NCBI RefSeq assembly: GCF_001039005.1
Contig: NZ_LDWR01000006.1
Span: 1 to 64,000 of the forward strand
Source: Burkholderia cepacia
GTDB lineage: Bacteria; Pseudomonadota; Gammaproteobacteria; Burkholderiales; Burkholderiaceae
DNA: 64,000 bases
Direction: 5' to 3'
The notes beneath the pieces were generated by a model. The model was not told where the DNA came from. It did not search any database and was given only the letters and a program-made list of their open reading frames with translations. The position numbers were made by a program, and so were the translations under genes. Shown one piece after another: positions 44,895-54,127 of the stretch (within the stretch, counting starts at the first letter, position 1; each line of letters opens with the position of its first letter).

Positions 44895-45968
44895 TCAGAA
44901 TGCGGTGCGCAGGCCGAGCCCCGCCGAATCGCCATTCCCGACACCGCTCGCGCGATCGCGCATGAACGCGACGTAGACGTCGGTTCGTTTCGACAGCCGG
45001 TAGTCGTAGCCGAGCGCCCAGGTCGTTCTCGACGGGCGGTCGCGCCCGTGGCTTTTCGCGGCCATGACCGACGCGAGCAGCGTACCGAAGCCGAGCGGCA
45101 CGGCCGCACCTACCTGGCCGCTATGCGTGCCGAGCCCGCCGCCGTCGATCGCGTCGTGCACGTACTGGTAGAACGCGGTGAGCTTCACGAACTTCAGGTC
45201 GTAGCCGACGCCGGCCAGCACGGCGTCCTGCTGCGTGAAGCCGGCGATCGATGCGATGAGGTCGCCCGGCGCGCGGTCGTAGCGCGCCTGCTGGAACGCG
45301 AGCGTCGCGCTGAATGCGCGTTGCCGGTCGTAGGTGACGCTGCCGCCCCACTGGTTCGCGCCGGTGTGGCCGGGCTCGTTGCCCGTCGCATAGATCAGGC
45401 TTGCCTGCAGCGCATGCTCGCCGGGCGTCGTAACCAGCACCGAATTGCTCCAGCCGTTGTCGCCGACGAGGCCTTGCCCCGCGACGCCCTTGTACATCTG
45501 GTTCAGCGCCGGCGAAAAACCGAACGATGTCGAGAACGGGTTGAAGCGCACGACGGAGATGTAATACGGCGTCGTGTTGCGTCCCGCGCGCAGCACACCG
45601 TACGGTGTGGAAACGCCGACATACGCGTTGCGGCCGAAGAACGTATCGCCGCTGAAGCGGCCGGCGCCGCCGTTCGACGGGCGCATGAACGCTTCGAGCG
45701 CGAATTGCAGCGCATAACCGCCGCCGAGATCCTCGCGGCCGCCGATCCCCCAGAAGCTCGTCGTGAAGCCGCCCGAATTCATCGCAACCGCGCGCGGCTT
45801 GCCGAGACTCCTTTGCGTGCCGACATAAACGTCGGTCAGCCCGTACAGCGATACGGACGACTGGGCCGATGCATCAGCGGCGATCATGCAGGCGATCAGC
45901 GATGCGCCGAGGGTCGACAGAAGGCGGCGTTGCCGCCGGCCGGTATTCCGGGTTGAATGAATAGGCAT
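44895..45968 (-). CDS. General porin (Gram-negative porin_4 family)
   Basis: 357 residues. A long basic signal peptide ends in ADASA-QSS and a beta-barrel starts 'SVSLYGLTDVYVG'. The C-terminal Phe typical of outer-membrane barrels is present (GLRTAF). It forms trimeric channels for small hydrophilic solutes. It follows another porin gene by 84 bp on the same strand; the two differ enough in sequence to be old duplicates. No sequence evidence of specificity. Its position after the ergothioneine-type operon hints at a role in substrate uptake. Confidence 0.9.
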   Translation of the reverse strand: MPIHSTRNTGRRQRRLLSTLGASLIACMIAADASAQSSVSLYGLTDVYVGTQRSLGKPRAVAMNSGGFTTSFWGIGGREDLGGGYALQFALEAFMRPSNGGAGRFSGDTFFGRNAYVGVSTPYGVLRAGRNTTPYYISVVRFNPFSTSFGFSPALNQMYKGVAGQGLVGDNGWSNSVLVTTPGEHALQASLIYATGNEPGHTGANQWGGSVTYDRQRAFSATLAFQQARYDRAPGDLIASIAGFTQQDAVLAGVGYDLKFVKLTAFYQYVHDAIDGGGLGTHSGQVGAAVPLGFGTLLASVMAAKSHGRDRPSRTTWALGYDYRLSKRTDVYVAFMRDRASGVGNGDSAGLGLRTAF

Positions 45969-46052
45969 ACTGATCGAATCGAATAAAGGAAGCGAAGACG
46001 AACGGAACGGCTGACGGCGGGCGCCACGCCCGACCGTCAGCCGCCAGGAACG

Positions 46053-47153
46053 TCAGAACACGTGCCGGATACCCGCGCGCCCGACCGCCTGCTTCTGGTT
46101 GCTCGACGGATTGAAACCCGCGATCTGCGCCACCGGCGCGTCGCCCGCCGCCTTCTGGAACGCACCCATCACATACACGCTGGTGCGCTTGGACAGCGCA
46201 TATTCGACGCTCAGGTTGAACTGGTGGTACTTCGGCTCCGCGTTCGTCGCGTGGTCGCGGCCCGTCGTGTACGTGTAGCCCGCGCCGATCGTCACGGCAG
46301 GCGTCGGCGTGACGAGCGTCGACAGCTCGTAGTTCTGGAACGTCGCGTCGTGCCCCGCGCTGCCCTGCTGGAAGTTCGTGTTCGTGAAATCGGCCAGCAG
46401 CTTGAGCCACTGCACGACCTGGTACGACGCGCCGACGCCGAACACCTTCTGCGCGCGCGCCGCATCGAGGTAGTTGCCATAGATCGCGTTCGTGAAGCCC
46501 GGATAGTTCTGATAACCCTGCGTCGACACGCCCGGGTTGTTGATCCGCAGGTAGCCGATGCCGACGCCGATCGGCCCCGCCGCGTAGTTCGCACCGACGC
46601 TGAACGTCGCGTTGTCGGAGAACCGGCCCGGCTGCCCGCCGAACGCATAGAGGCCGCCGAACGTGAAGCCCGCGATCGTCGGGCTGCGGTACTTGACCGC
46701 GTTCGAGATCGGGAAGCCGTTGTCGGTGTTGTCCATGTCGTTCGGGTGCGCGAAGTAGTAGCCGCCGATGTTGCCGTTCAGCGTGAACGGCTCGACGTAG
46801 TCGACGATCGAATCCCACTGACGGCCGAGCGTGAGCGTGCCGAGCTTCGCGTCGTTCAGGCCGACGTAGGCATTGCGCGAGAACGCGAGCCCGCTGCCGA
46901 GGCGGCCGGAGTTGATGTCGAAGCCGCTTTCGAGCCGGAAGATCGCGCTCAGGCCCCCGCCGAGATCCTCGGTGCCGCGCACGCCCCAGCGGCTGCCGGC
47001 GGTCACGCCCGATGCGAGCTGCACGAGATGCTTGCCTTGCACGTTCGACACGTAGTCGACGCCATCCTCGACGATGCCGTACAGCGTGACGCTGCTTTGC
47101 GCGTGGGCAGTAGCGGCCGCGGCGAGCGGCAGCGCGAACAGGAGTTTTTTCAT
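46053..47153 (-). CDS. General porin, upstream copy
   Basis: 366 residues from the ATG at 47153. The signal peptide is MKKLLFALPLAAAATAHA, and the barrel opens with 'SVTLYGIVEDGVDYVSN' and ends in 'RHVF' with a terminal Phe. It has the PEFxG-like constriction-loop region of Burkholderia porins (ESGFDINSGRLGSGLAFSRNAYVGL). It lies 150 bp downstream of the lyase gene and may be the outer-membrane entry point for that pathway; this is inferred only from position. Confidence 0.9.
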   Translation of the reverse strand: MKKLLFALPLAAAATAHAQSSVTLYGIVEDGVDYVSNVQGKHLVQLASGVTAGSRWGVRGTEDLGGGLSAIFRLESGFDINSGRLGSGLAFSRNAYVGLNDAKLGTLTLGRQWDSIVDYVEPFTLNGNIGGYYFAHPNDMDNTDNGFPISNAVKYRSPTIAGFTFGGLYAFGGQPGRFSDNATFSVGANYAAGPIGVGIGYLRINNPGVSTQGYQNYPGFTNAIYGNYLDAARAQKVFGVGASYQVVQWLKLLADFTNTNFQQGSAGHDATFQNYELSTLVTPTPAVTIGAGYTYTTGRDHATNAEPKYHQFNLSVEYALSKRTSVYVMGAFQKAAGDAPVAQIAGFNPSSNQKQAVGRAGIRHVF

Positions 47154-47303
47154 GGTGGTGTTCCGGTGCGGTGTGGGTGAAAGACGGCGAACGGTAGGTC
47201 GATCCGGTTGCATGCGGACGTGCGTCCCCCGCACCGCGATCGGACGACGATCGCGGCGGCGGGAAAACGGTGAAACGAAGGGAGTGTGTTGTGCCGCTGT
47301 CGC

Positions 47304-48938
47304 TCAGTCGCGATACGCGCGCAGCAGCGTATCGGCGGCCCGGAAGTCGGGCGTGAGCGGGCGGTCGCGCTCGAGGAACGCGACCTTGGTGCGAAGCGCG
47401 CGGTAGAGCGGCTGCGTGGCCGGCGCGAGCGTGAACGACGGCTGCTTGCGCTGGCGCAGGTCGATCGCCTGTGCGGCTTCGATGAGTTCGAGGCCGAGCA
47501 GCGTGTAGCTCGCGTCGATCTGCTTCTGCACGCGCTGCACGACGTCGGGCGCGTTCGTCGCGACGTCCTCGATGCCGCCGGCCACCGGCAGGTAGTCGAG
47601 CGACACGGGCATCGCGAGCGACTTCACCGTCATCGCGAGCGCGGTCGGCGGCTTCTCCATCGCACCGAACGCATGCACGGTTTCCTCGGTGCCGAGGAAG
47701 CGCGAGAGGCCGGTGAGGTGCGGGTCGTTCAGCTTGACGATGCGTTGCGCGGACGCGAGCGCGTTGTGGCCGAGCGCGAGCCCGAGCTGTTCGAACGCGA
47801 GCACCCACGGCAGCGGCTCGAAGTTCGCGCTCGGCAGCACCGCGCCGCCGCCGTCGACGTAACCGGCCGCATCCTGCGCGCGGGTCGACTTCGGCGTGAC
47901 CCCGACCGCGACGCCCGGATTGTCGTCGCTCGAATTGAGCTGGACCTGCAGCAACGCGCGTGCTTCGTCGTAGGTGCGATCCTCTTCGCCGAGCAGGTAG
48001 ACGCCAGAACGGAAGCTGAGCGGATCCTGCAGCGGCCGGTCCGCGTCCTTGTTCCACAGGCTGCTGCCCGCGAGCAGCGTACGCAGCGCTGCGCCGGCGC
48101 GCAGCGTGGCCGGGAACGGCCGCAACGCCAGCGTGTCCTCGCGGAACGGCGACACGTTGCCGTTCAGCCCCTGCAGGCTCAGTGCGAACACGAGCTTCGA
48201 CACCTGCGCGAGGCGCGCCATGTCGGTGAGCGCCAGCGCCGCCATGCCGGCCGAATACGCGTTGGAACTGAGGATCGCGAGCGCGTCCTTGCCGTACGGA
48301 TGGATCGTCGCGATGCCGGCCGACTTCAGCGCGTCGGCGGCCGCGAGCTTGCGGCCCTGGTAGTACACATCGCCTTCGCCGAGCATCGCGAGCCCGACGT
48401 GACTCAGGATCGTGATGTCGGCTTCGCCGATCGAGCCGTCTGCCGGCATCGCCGGCGTGACGCCGCGATTGAGGAACTGCGCGTACGCGTCGACGATCGC
48501 CGGCTGCACGCCGGCGCCGCCGTCGAGCATCGCGTTCAGGCGCGCGGCCATCGCGGCGCGGGCCACGCGCATGCTCATGTCGGGCCCGACGCTGCCCGAA
48601 TGCGCATGGATCAGCCCGATGTTGAAGCGCGTCGACGCTTCGATGACCTCCTGCGACAACTTGCCGTGCGCGTCGACCATCTCGCGGTCCTTGTTGAGGC
48701 CGACGCCGACCGTCAGCCCGTAGATCTGCTGGCCGGCCGCGGCGGCCTTCAGCAGCACGTCGTGCGCGGCGACGACCCGCTGGCGGGCGGCGGGCGCGAT
48801 CGACACGGCTTCGCCGTCGGCGATGCGCGCGATCGATTCGGGCGTGACGGACCGGCCGTCGAGCGTGACGTCCGCGAAGGCCGGGACGGCGGCGAAAAGC
48901 GCGAGCGCGATCGCGCTCCGCATGAGGAAGCGTTGCAT
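47304..48938 (-). CDS. Exported ergothionase-like lyase, HAL fold without MIO triad
   Basis: 544 residues of the aromatic amino-acid lyase family. Hallmarks present: Tyr73 (QIYGLTVGVG), 'PYGKDALAILSSN' with Lys217, and 'LNSSDDNPGV'. The segment that should hold Ala-Ser-Gly, the source of the MIO electrophile, reads G-S-I-G-E-A-D (Glu172-Ala173-Asp174) and is one residue shorter, so MIO cannot form. Ergothionase, which removes trimethylamine from ergothioneine without MIO, is the known enzyme of this type. A signal peptide (MQRFLMRSAIALALFAAVPAFA-D) sends it to the periplasm. GGAGAA lies before the ATG. Last gene of the tight four-gene operon. Confidence 0.75.
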   Translation of the reverse strand: MQRFLMRSAIALALFAAVPAFADVTLDGRSVTPESIARIADGEAVSIAPAARQRVVAAHDVLLKAAAAGQQIYGLTVGVGLNKDREMVDAHGKLSQEVIEASTRFNIGLIHAHSGSVGPDMSMRVARAAMAARLNAMLDGGAGVQPAIVDAYAQFLNRGVTPAMPADGSIGEADITILSHVGLAMLGEGDVYYQGRKLAAADALKSAGIATIHPYGKDALAILSSNAYSAGMAALALTDMARLAQVSKLVFALSLQGLNGNVSPFREDTLALRPFPATLRAGAALRTLLAGSSLWNKDADRPLQDPLSFRSGVYLLGEEDRTYDEARALLQVQLNSSDDNPGVAVGVTPKSTRAQDAAGYVDGGGAVLPSANFEPLPWVLAFEQLGLALGHNALASAQRIVKLNDPHLTGLSRFLGTEETVHAFGAMEKPPTALAMTVKSLAMPVSLDYLPVAGGIEDVATNAPDVVQRVQKQIDASYTLLGLELIEAAQAIDLRQRKQPSFTLAPATQPLYRALRTKVAFLERDRPLTPDFRAADTLLRAYRD

Positions 48939-48955
48939 GAAGCAGTTCTCCGATT

Positions 48956-50278
48956 TCAGGCGTGACGTGACGTGGAAGACAGCGCGGCGATCGACGCGAG
49001 CGCGATGACGCTCGCGACCATCACATACCAGGCAGGCGCGAACGGGTTGCCGGACCGTTGCGTGAGCCACGCGAGGATCGCGGGCGCGAAGCCGCCGAAG
49101 ATCGTCGTGGCGATGTTGTAGGACAGGGACATGCCGGTCGCGCGCACGCGGGTCGGGAACAGCTCCGACAACGCGGCCGGCGCGACGCCCGTGAAGATCG
49201 CGACCATCACGCAGAACGCGCTCTGCACCGCGATCAGCGCGGCAAGCGTATGCACGTCGGCGAGCCAGCGCAGCAGCGGGTACACCGACACGAGCATCAG
49301 CAGCGCGCCGGCCGTGAGCACCTTGCGCCGGCCGAAGCGATCCGACCAGCTGCCCGCGCACACGCAGGTGACGGCCATCAGGCAGTTGCCGACCAGCGAC
49401 GCGATGAACGCGTCGCGTCCGTCGAAGTGCAGCGCGCGCTGCACGTGTGTCGGCATGTAGATCACCAGCGCATACACGCAGACGGCCCACAGTACCGAGA
49501 ACCCGGTGCCGACCACGAGCGCGCGCGGATAGTCGCGCACGACCTGCAGCAGCGGCGTCTTGCGTTCGGCCGGGGCGCGCGCGGCGCGTGCCATTTCCGC
49601 GCGGAAATGCGGCGTTTCGTCGAGCGTCTTGCGCAGCCACAGGCCGACCGGCGCGATCGCGAGACCGAGGATGAACGGAATCCGCCAGCCCCAGTCGCCG
49701 ATCTGTTCGCGCGACAGCGTGAGCGTCACGCCGGTGGCGACCAGCGCGCCGAGGATGTTCGACGCGGCCATGCTGGCCTGCAGCCACGACGCGTAGCGAC
49801 CCTTGCGGTCCGCCGGCGCGTGCTCGATCAGGAACGCCGCCGCGCCGCCCACTTCGCCGCCGGCCGAAAAGCCCTGCAGCAGGCGGCCGCACAGGATCAG
49901 CAGCGGCGCGCCGACGCCGATCGCGGTGAACGGCGGCGCGAACGCGATGATGGCGGTGCCGGCCGCCATCACGAGGATGGTCAGCGTGAGCGCGGCCTTG
50001 CGGCCCGCACGATCGCCGTACACGCCGATCGCGAGCGCACCGAGCGGCCGCGCGATGAAGCCGATCCCGAACGCCATGAACGCCTCGACCAGCTCGGTGC
50101 CCGTGTCGCCGCGATGGAAGAAGTTCTGCGCGATGTACACGGCAAAGAACGCGTAGACGGAAAAGTCGTACCACTCCAGCGCGTTGCCGATCGAGGCCGC
50201 GGCGATGGCGCGCCCGGCACGTGTGGCAGGGGGCGACACGGCCGTGGCCGTGTCGAGGGGAACCGCGGTTTGCTTCAC
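48956..50278 (-). CDS. MHS-family MFS transporter
   Basis: 440 residues, 12 membrane segments. The MHS (metabolite:H+ symporter) signature is 'AAASIGNALEWYDFSVYAFFAVYIAQNFF', with 'GRLLQGFSAGGEVGGAAAFLIEHAP' in helix 4. This family imports citrate, alpha-ketoglutarate, betaine and proline-like solutes. The GTG start has AGGAG before it. It sits between the urocanase-like and lyase genes (30 and 17 bp). It could carry thiourocanate, if the lyase works in the periplasm, or the betaine substrate itself. Confidence 0.85.
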   Translation of the reverse strand: MKQTAVPLDTATAVSPPATRAGRAIAAASIGNALEWYDFSVYAFFAVYIAQNFFHRGDTGTELVEAFMAFGIGFIARPLGALAIGVYGDRAGRKAALTLTILVMAAGTAIIAFAPPFTAIGVGAPLLILCGRLLQGFSAGGEVGGAAAFLIEHAPADRKGRYASWLQASMAASNILGALVATGVTLTLSREQIGDWGWRIPFILGLAIAPVGLWLRKTLDETPHFRAEMARAARAPAERKTPLLQVVRDYPRALVVGTGFSVLWAVCVYALVIYMPTHVQRALHFDGRDAFIASLVGNCLMAVTCVCAGSWSDRFGRRKVLTAGALLMLVSVYPLLRWLADVHTLAALIAVQSAFCVMVAIFTGVAPAALSELFPTRVRATGMSLSYNIATTIFGGFAPAILAWLTQRSGNPFAPAWYVMVASVIALASIAALSSTSRHA

Positions 50279-50308
50279 TTCGATCTCCTGTCGTCGTGCG
50301 GGGCGGCC

Positions 50309-51949
50309 TTACAGCCGGATATGAGGAATCTGCTTGCGTTCCGCTTCATCGAGCGCTTCTTCGTAGCCGGCGTCCGCATAGCGGATCACCCCGAGCGCGG
50401 TGTCGTTGGTCATCGACAGCGTCAGCCGCTCGTTCGCCGCCGCGCTGCCGTCGGCGACCACGGTGATGCCCGCGCTCGTCATGTAGCCGCTGTAACCGCC
50501 GCCGCCCGAATGGATCGCGACGAGATCGGCCATCGACGAACAGCTCATCATCGCGTTCAGCAGCGGCCAGTCGGCCACCGCGTCGGAGCCGTCGCGCAGG
50601 TTCTCGGTCATGATGTTCGGGTGCGCCATCGCACCGGCGTCGAGGTGGTCGCGCGTGAACGCGACCGGCCCGGCCAGCACGCCGTCGCGCACCATCGCGT
50701 TGACCGCGAGCGCGAGCCGCGTGCGCTCGCCGTGGCCGAGCCACGCGATCCGCGCCGGCAAGCCTTCGAACGGCACGCATTCGCGCGCGCGCTGGATCCA
50801 GTTCGTGACGATCCGGTTGTCCGGGAAGTGCGCGAGCAGGTAGTCGTCGATGACGCGGATGTCGTTCGGGTCGTTCGACAGCGCGATCCAGCGGAACGGG
50901 CCGATCGCGCGGCAGAACAGCGGGCGCAGGAACGCCTCGGTGAACACCGGGATCTCGAACGCGCGCGCCACGCCGCCGTCCTTCGCATGCGTGCGGATCA
51001 GGTTGCCGTTGTCGAACACGATCGCGCCGCGATCCTTGAAGCCGAGCATCGCCTCGACATGACGCACGATCGACGCGCGGCTCGCGTCCATCAGCCGCGT
51101 GCGGTCGCTGTCGCGCAGCGCGCGCACTTCGTCGAGTGTGTAGCCGGACGGCACGTAGCCGTACACGAGATCGTGCGCGGCCGTCTGGTCGGTGACGATG
51201 TCGGGCACGACGCCGCGCGCGAGGATCGCCGGGAACACGTCGGCCGCGTTGCCGAGCAGGCCGACCGAGATCGGCTCGCGCCGCGCCTGCGCGTCGCGGA
51301 TCAGCGCGAGCGCCTCGTCGAGATCGCGCGCCTGCCGTTCGAGAAAGCCGATCTGCAGCCGCTTGTCGATGCGCGTCTGGTCGATCTCGACGACGAGCGT
51401 TGCCGCGTTGGCCATGCGGCCCGCGAGCGGTTGCGCGCCGCCCATCCCGCCGAGGCCGGCGGTCAGGATGAAGCGCCCGCGCAGGTCGTTGTCGAAATGG
51501 CGCTCGGCGATCCGCGAGAAGATCTCGTAGGTGCCCTGGATCACGCCCTGCGAGCCGATGTACTGCCAGTCGCCGGCCGTCAGCCCGCCCCAGCAGATCA
51601 GGTTGCGCCGTTCCAGTTCATAGAAGTGCTCGGCTTTCGCCCACTGGCCGATCAGGTTGCAGTTCGCCATCACGACGAGCGGCGCGCTCGCATGCGTGCG
51701 CAGCAGCGCGACGGGCTTGCCGGACTGGACGACGAGCGTGTGGTCCTCGTCCATCGTCTTCAGCGTGTGTACGATCGCGTCGTGCGACGGCCAGTCGCGC
51801 GCCGCGCGGCCGAGCGCCGCGTAGACGATCAATTGTTCGGGGTCCTCGCCGACGGCGAGCACGTTCTCGAGCAGGCGCAGCAGCGCTTCCTGGCGCCAGC
51901 CCTTGCAGCGCAGCGTGTTGCCGGACGTGACTTCGAAGGTGCGGGTCAT
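50309..51949 (-). CDS. Urocanase-family hydratase, probably (S-methyl-)thiourocanate hydratase
   Basis: 546 residues, close to urocanase (about 556). The tightly bound NAD is held by 'LTAGLGGMGGAQP' at 162-174, and 'AGDWQYIGSQGVIQGTYE' is a family block. The active-site stretch after 'DWPLLNA', which in true urocanases is close to 'LHHGGGVGMGFSQH', reads 'IHSGGGGYSGYMTS' at 479-492. That suggests a different substrate side chain. No hutI, hutG or normal hutH lies nearby. Beside an ergothionase-like lyase gene and a DUF917 gene, hydration of thiourocanate or its S-methyl form is the best inference. It starts 15 bp after the DUF917 gene. Confidence 0.75.
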   Translation of the reverse strand: MTRTFEVTSGNTLRCKGWRQEALLRLLENVLAVGEDPEQLIVYAALGRAARDWPSHDAIVHTLKTMDEDHTLVVQSGKPVALLRTHASAPLVVMANCNLIGQWAKAEHFYELERRNLICWGGLTAGDWQYIGSQGVIQGTYEIFSRIAERHFDNDLRGRFILTAGLGGMGGAQPLAGRMANAATLVVEIDQTRIDKRLQIGFLERQARDLDEALALIRDAQARREPISVGLLGNAADVFPAILARGVVPDIVTDQTAAHDLVYGYVPSGYTLDEVRALRDSDRTRLMDASRASIVRHVEAMLGFKDRGAIVFDNGNLIRTHAKDGGVARAFEIPVFTEAFLRPLFCRAIGPFRWIALSNDPNDIRVIDDYLLAHFPDNRIVTNWIQRARECVPFEGLPARIAWLGHGERTRLALAVNAMVRDGVLAGPVAFTRDHLDAGAMAHPNIMTENLRDGSDAVADWPLLNAMMSCSSMADLVAIHSGGGGYSGYMTSAGITVVADGSAAANERLTLSMTNDTALGVIRYADAGYEEALDEAERKQIPHIRL

Positions 51950-51964
51950 GGTGTCGCCCTCCGG

Positions 51965-53056
51965 TCAGCGCGCGAGCGCGTAGTTGGCGATCGAGATGCC
52001 GAGCGCCGCTTCGACCGGCGGGTAGACCGCCGGATCGAACACCGACGACGACAGCGGAATATGCGCTTTCGCCACCCGCAGCACGTGGATCTCCATCCCT
52101 TCCTTCAGCTGCCCGGCGCTGACGGGGCGGCCTTCGCTGTCGAGCGTCGTGATCACGTCGGGGTAGGTCGCGATCCGTTCGCCGTGCGCGTCGTCCACCG
52201 CCATGTGTTCGTTCATCACATGAATGACCGCGCGCTGCGCGCCGCTGCCGAGATAGACGAGGCCGACGTCGAACGCCTCGCGCGTGTATTCGAGCGTGTT
52301 GCGCTCGACCTTGCCGCTCGCGATGATCTCGCCGTGCGTGGCCGCGCAGATCGCATCGATCACCGCGCTGCCGCCGCGCCGCTCGGCGTCGATGATCGCC
52401 TCGCCGAGCGCGAGCGCGCGGCTGATGCCGCCGAGCGCCGCATGCTGGCGCACGTACGATGCGCGGATCGGGTTGCGGCAGCTCGCGATGAAGCCGCCGG
52501 CCATGTCGGCCGCCTTGCGCAGCACCGGCGATACTCTCGCGGTCGCGCCGCGCACGACTACTTCCATGTATGCATGCTGTGCGCGGTTGCCGCCGGCTGC
52601 CGCCTGGATCATCGGCGCCGTGCTCGACGCGAGGCCGAGCGAGCCCATGTCGCCGGTCGGATGCGCGCGGATGTCGCCCACCGCGTCGACCACCTTGGTG
52701 CCGAGCAGTGCGGACGGCAGCCACGCGTTCAGCGTGCTCGACATCCCGTTCTGCCCGATGATGAGCCCCGCGAGCGGCGCGCCGAGCGCGTCCTGCACGA
52801 GCTGCGCGGCCTTCACGTAGTCGGCGCCGAGCATTTGCCAGTCGGTGAGGCCGCCCGGCGCGCCGATCGCGGCGGCCGTGGCGATCCACGCGTCGTCCGG
52901 CAATTCGTCGATGGCCACCAGTTCGGGGCGGCCGATCGTGACCGCGAGCGTGCCGAGTTCACGGCCGTGGTCGGCCCAGCCGCCGCCGCCGCATGCGAAA
53001 ACCGAGCCGCCCTTGACGGCGGCTTCGACGTCCTTCGAAGACAGAATGCGTCCCAT
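51965..53056 (-). CDS. DUF917 family protein, probable (S-methyl)thiohydantoin desulfurase
   Basis: 363 residues. The N-terminal block 'ACGGGGWADHGRELG' (21-35) and 'GSLGLASSTAPMIQAAAGG' mark the family formerly called DUF917, which I recall being renamed for S-methyl thiohydantoin desulfurase. It would convert the thiohydantoin propionate made by the hydratase into hydantoin propionate, releasing sulfide or methanethiol. This assignment rests on family and gene order, not on a recognised catalytic residue. First gene of the leftward operon; a LysR-type operator and a -10-like TAGAAT lie upstream. Confidence 0.7.
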   Translation of the reverse strand: MGRILSSKDVEAAVKGGSVFACGGGGWADHGRELGTLAVTIGRPELVAIDELPDDAWIATAAAIGAPGGLTDWQMLGADYVKAAQLVQDALGAPLAGLIIGQNGMSSTLNAWLPSALLGTKVVDAVGDIRAHPTGDMGSLGLASSTAPMIQAAAGGNRAQHAYMEVVVRGATARVSPVLRKAADMAGGFIASCRNPIRASYVRQHAALGGISRALALGEAIIDAERRGGSAVIDAICAATHGEIIASGKVERNTLEYTREAFDVGLVYLGSGAQRAVIHVMNEHMAVDDAHGERIATYPDVITTLDSEGRPVSAGQLKEGMEIHVLRVAKAHIPLSSSVFDPAVYPPVEAALGISIANYALAR

Positions 53057-53132
53057 GTGTCGTTTGTCCTGAGAGGGGAAAAAGACCGTACGCGCCAGGC
53101 GGAAAGCCTTGTGTGGCGGTACTGTCCAAACG

Positions 53133-53201
53133 ATTCTAGGGACGCCGAATATTGAGCGTTATTGCTATTTTATGGAGACTTCATAACGCGATGTTAAGGC
53201 T
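53133..53201 (-). promoter_or_regulatory. LysR operator and promoter of the ergothioneine-type operon
   Basis: The 19-bp site 53183-53201 matches the reverse complement of 54128-54146 at 15 of 19 bases and has a TAAC-N5-GTTA core (T-N11-A). On the minus strand TAGAAT at 53138-53133 is a good -10, with a poor -35 (TAACGC) 17 bp upstream, as in activator-dependent promoters. With a start near 53126, the operator centre falls near -66. Confidence 0.6.
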
Positions 53202-53236
53202 AGGGTAATCCCGTGATGGCGTGTTGACGCCGTAAT

Positions 53237-54127
53237 TCATGCGTCCGCGGAAAGCGCGTGCAGCGTGTCGATGAACTCGTGCGCGAGGCGCGACAGCGGT
53301 GCGAGCACGGGGTGCAGCACGCTGACCGGCGCGGCGATGGTCGGCACGATCGGCTTCACGACGATCTGCGGCCACACCGGCCCCGCGACCGTCAGTTCGT
53401 CGATCAGCGCGATGCCGGTGCCGGCCTGCGCGAGCGCGCACGCGACGTGCGCCTGCTGCACTTCGATCTTGACCTGCGGTATCAGTCCCTCGTCGCTGAA
53501 CAGCCGCCGCACCAGTTGCCCGAGCGGAATGTCGCTGCCATAGCCGATCAGCGGCTGGTTCGCGAGATCGCGCACGGCCAGCGTCTTGCGCCGCGCGAAC
53601 GGGTGCGACGCGGGCACGGCCGCGACCATCCGGTTTTCATACAGGAGCTGGCTCTCGACGTTCGGGTGGGTGTCCTCCAGGAACGCGATGCCGAGCTCGA
53701 CCTGCTGCGTGAGTACGGCCTGCAGCAACACGCTCGGGATCATCGTGTGCAGGATGATGCGCACGTCGGGAAAGCGCTGGTAGAACGCCGCGATCGCGCG
53801 CGGCAGCAGCGATTGCCCGAGATTGGGGCTGCATGCGATGCGCAGGTGGCCCATCCGGTTCTCGATCAGGTCTTCCGCGATTTCGTTGACGCGCTGCACG
53901 CCCTGGTACACCGCGTTGACTTCGACGAATAGCCGCTGCGCTTCCGGCGTCGGATAGAGCCGCCCCTTGATGCGCTCGAACAGCGCGAGACCGAGCCGCT
54001 GCTCCGCATACGAAATGAGCCGGGACACCGCCGGCTGCGACACGTGCAGCAGCTTCGCGGCGCCGCTGATCGAGCCGGTCAGCATGATGGCGCGAAACAC
54101 TTCGATCTGGCGCAGGTTCAGACGCAC
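53237..54127 (-). CDS. LysR-family regulator of the ergothioneine-type genes
   Basis: 296 residues. The HTH is 'RQIEVFRAIMLTGSISGAAKLLHVSQPAVSRLISYAE', and the inducer domain has 'LRIACSPNLGQSLLPRAIAAF', a CysB-like or amino-acid-responsive subgroup. It is transcribed from a GTG at 54127 whose Shine-Dalgarno region (GGAG) lies inside a putative operator, implying autorepression. It lies between the two halves of the pathway, which are read in opposite directions, and copies of its likely binding site precede both. Confidence 0.85.
   Translation of the reverse strand: MRLNLRQIEVFRAIMLTGSISGAAKLLHVSQPAVSRLISYAEQRLGLALFERIKGRLYPTPEAQRLFVEVNAVYQGVQRVNEIAEDLIENRMGHLRIACSPNLGQSLLPRAIAAFYQRFPDVRIILHTMIPSVLLQAVLTQQVELGIAFLEDTHPNVESQLLYENRMVAAVPASHPFARRKTLAVRDLANQPLIGYGSDIPLGQLVRRLFSDEGLIPQVKIEVQQAHVACALAQAGTGIALIDELTVAGPVWPQIVVKPIVPTIAAPVSVLHPVLAPLSRLAHEFIDTLHALSADA

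Noticed and set aside
47304..51949. Reading the HAL-like and urocanase-like genes as a histidine utilisation (hut) operon
   Set aside because: The HAL-like protein lacks the MIO triad and has a signal peptide, the urocanase loop is altered, and hutI, hutG and a hut regulator are missing.
49058..53155. Very long open frame opposite the lyase/transport/hydratase operon
   Set aside because: Same shadow effect; no domain recognised and the composition is unlike a protein.
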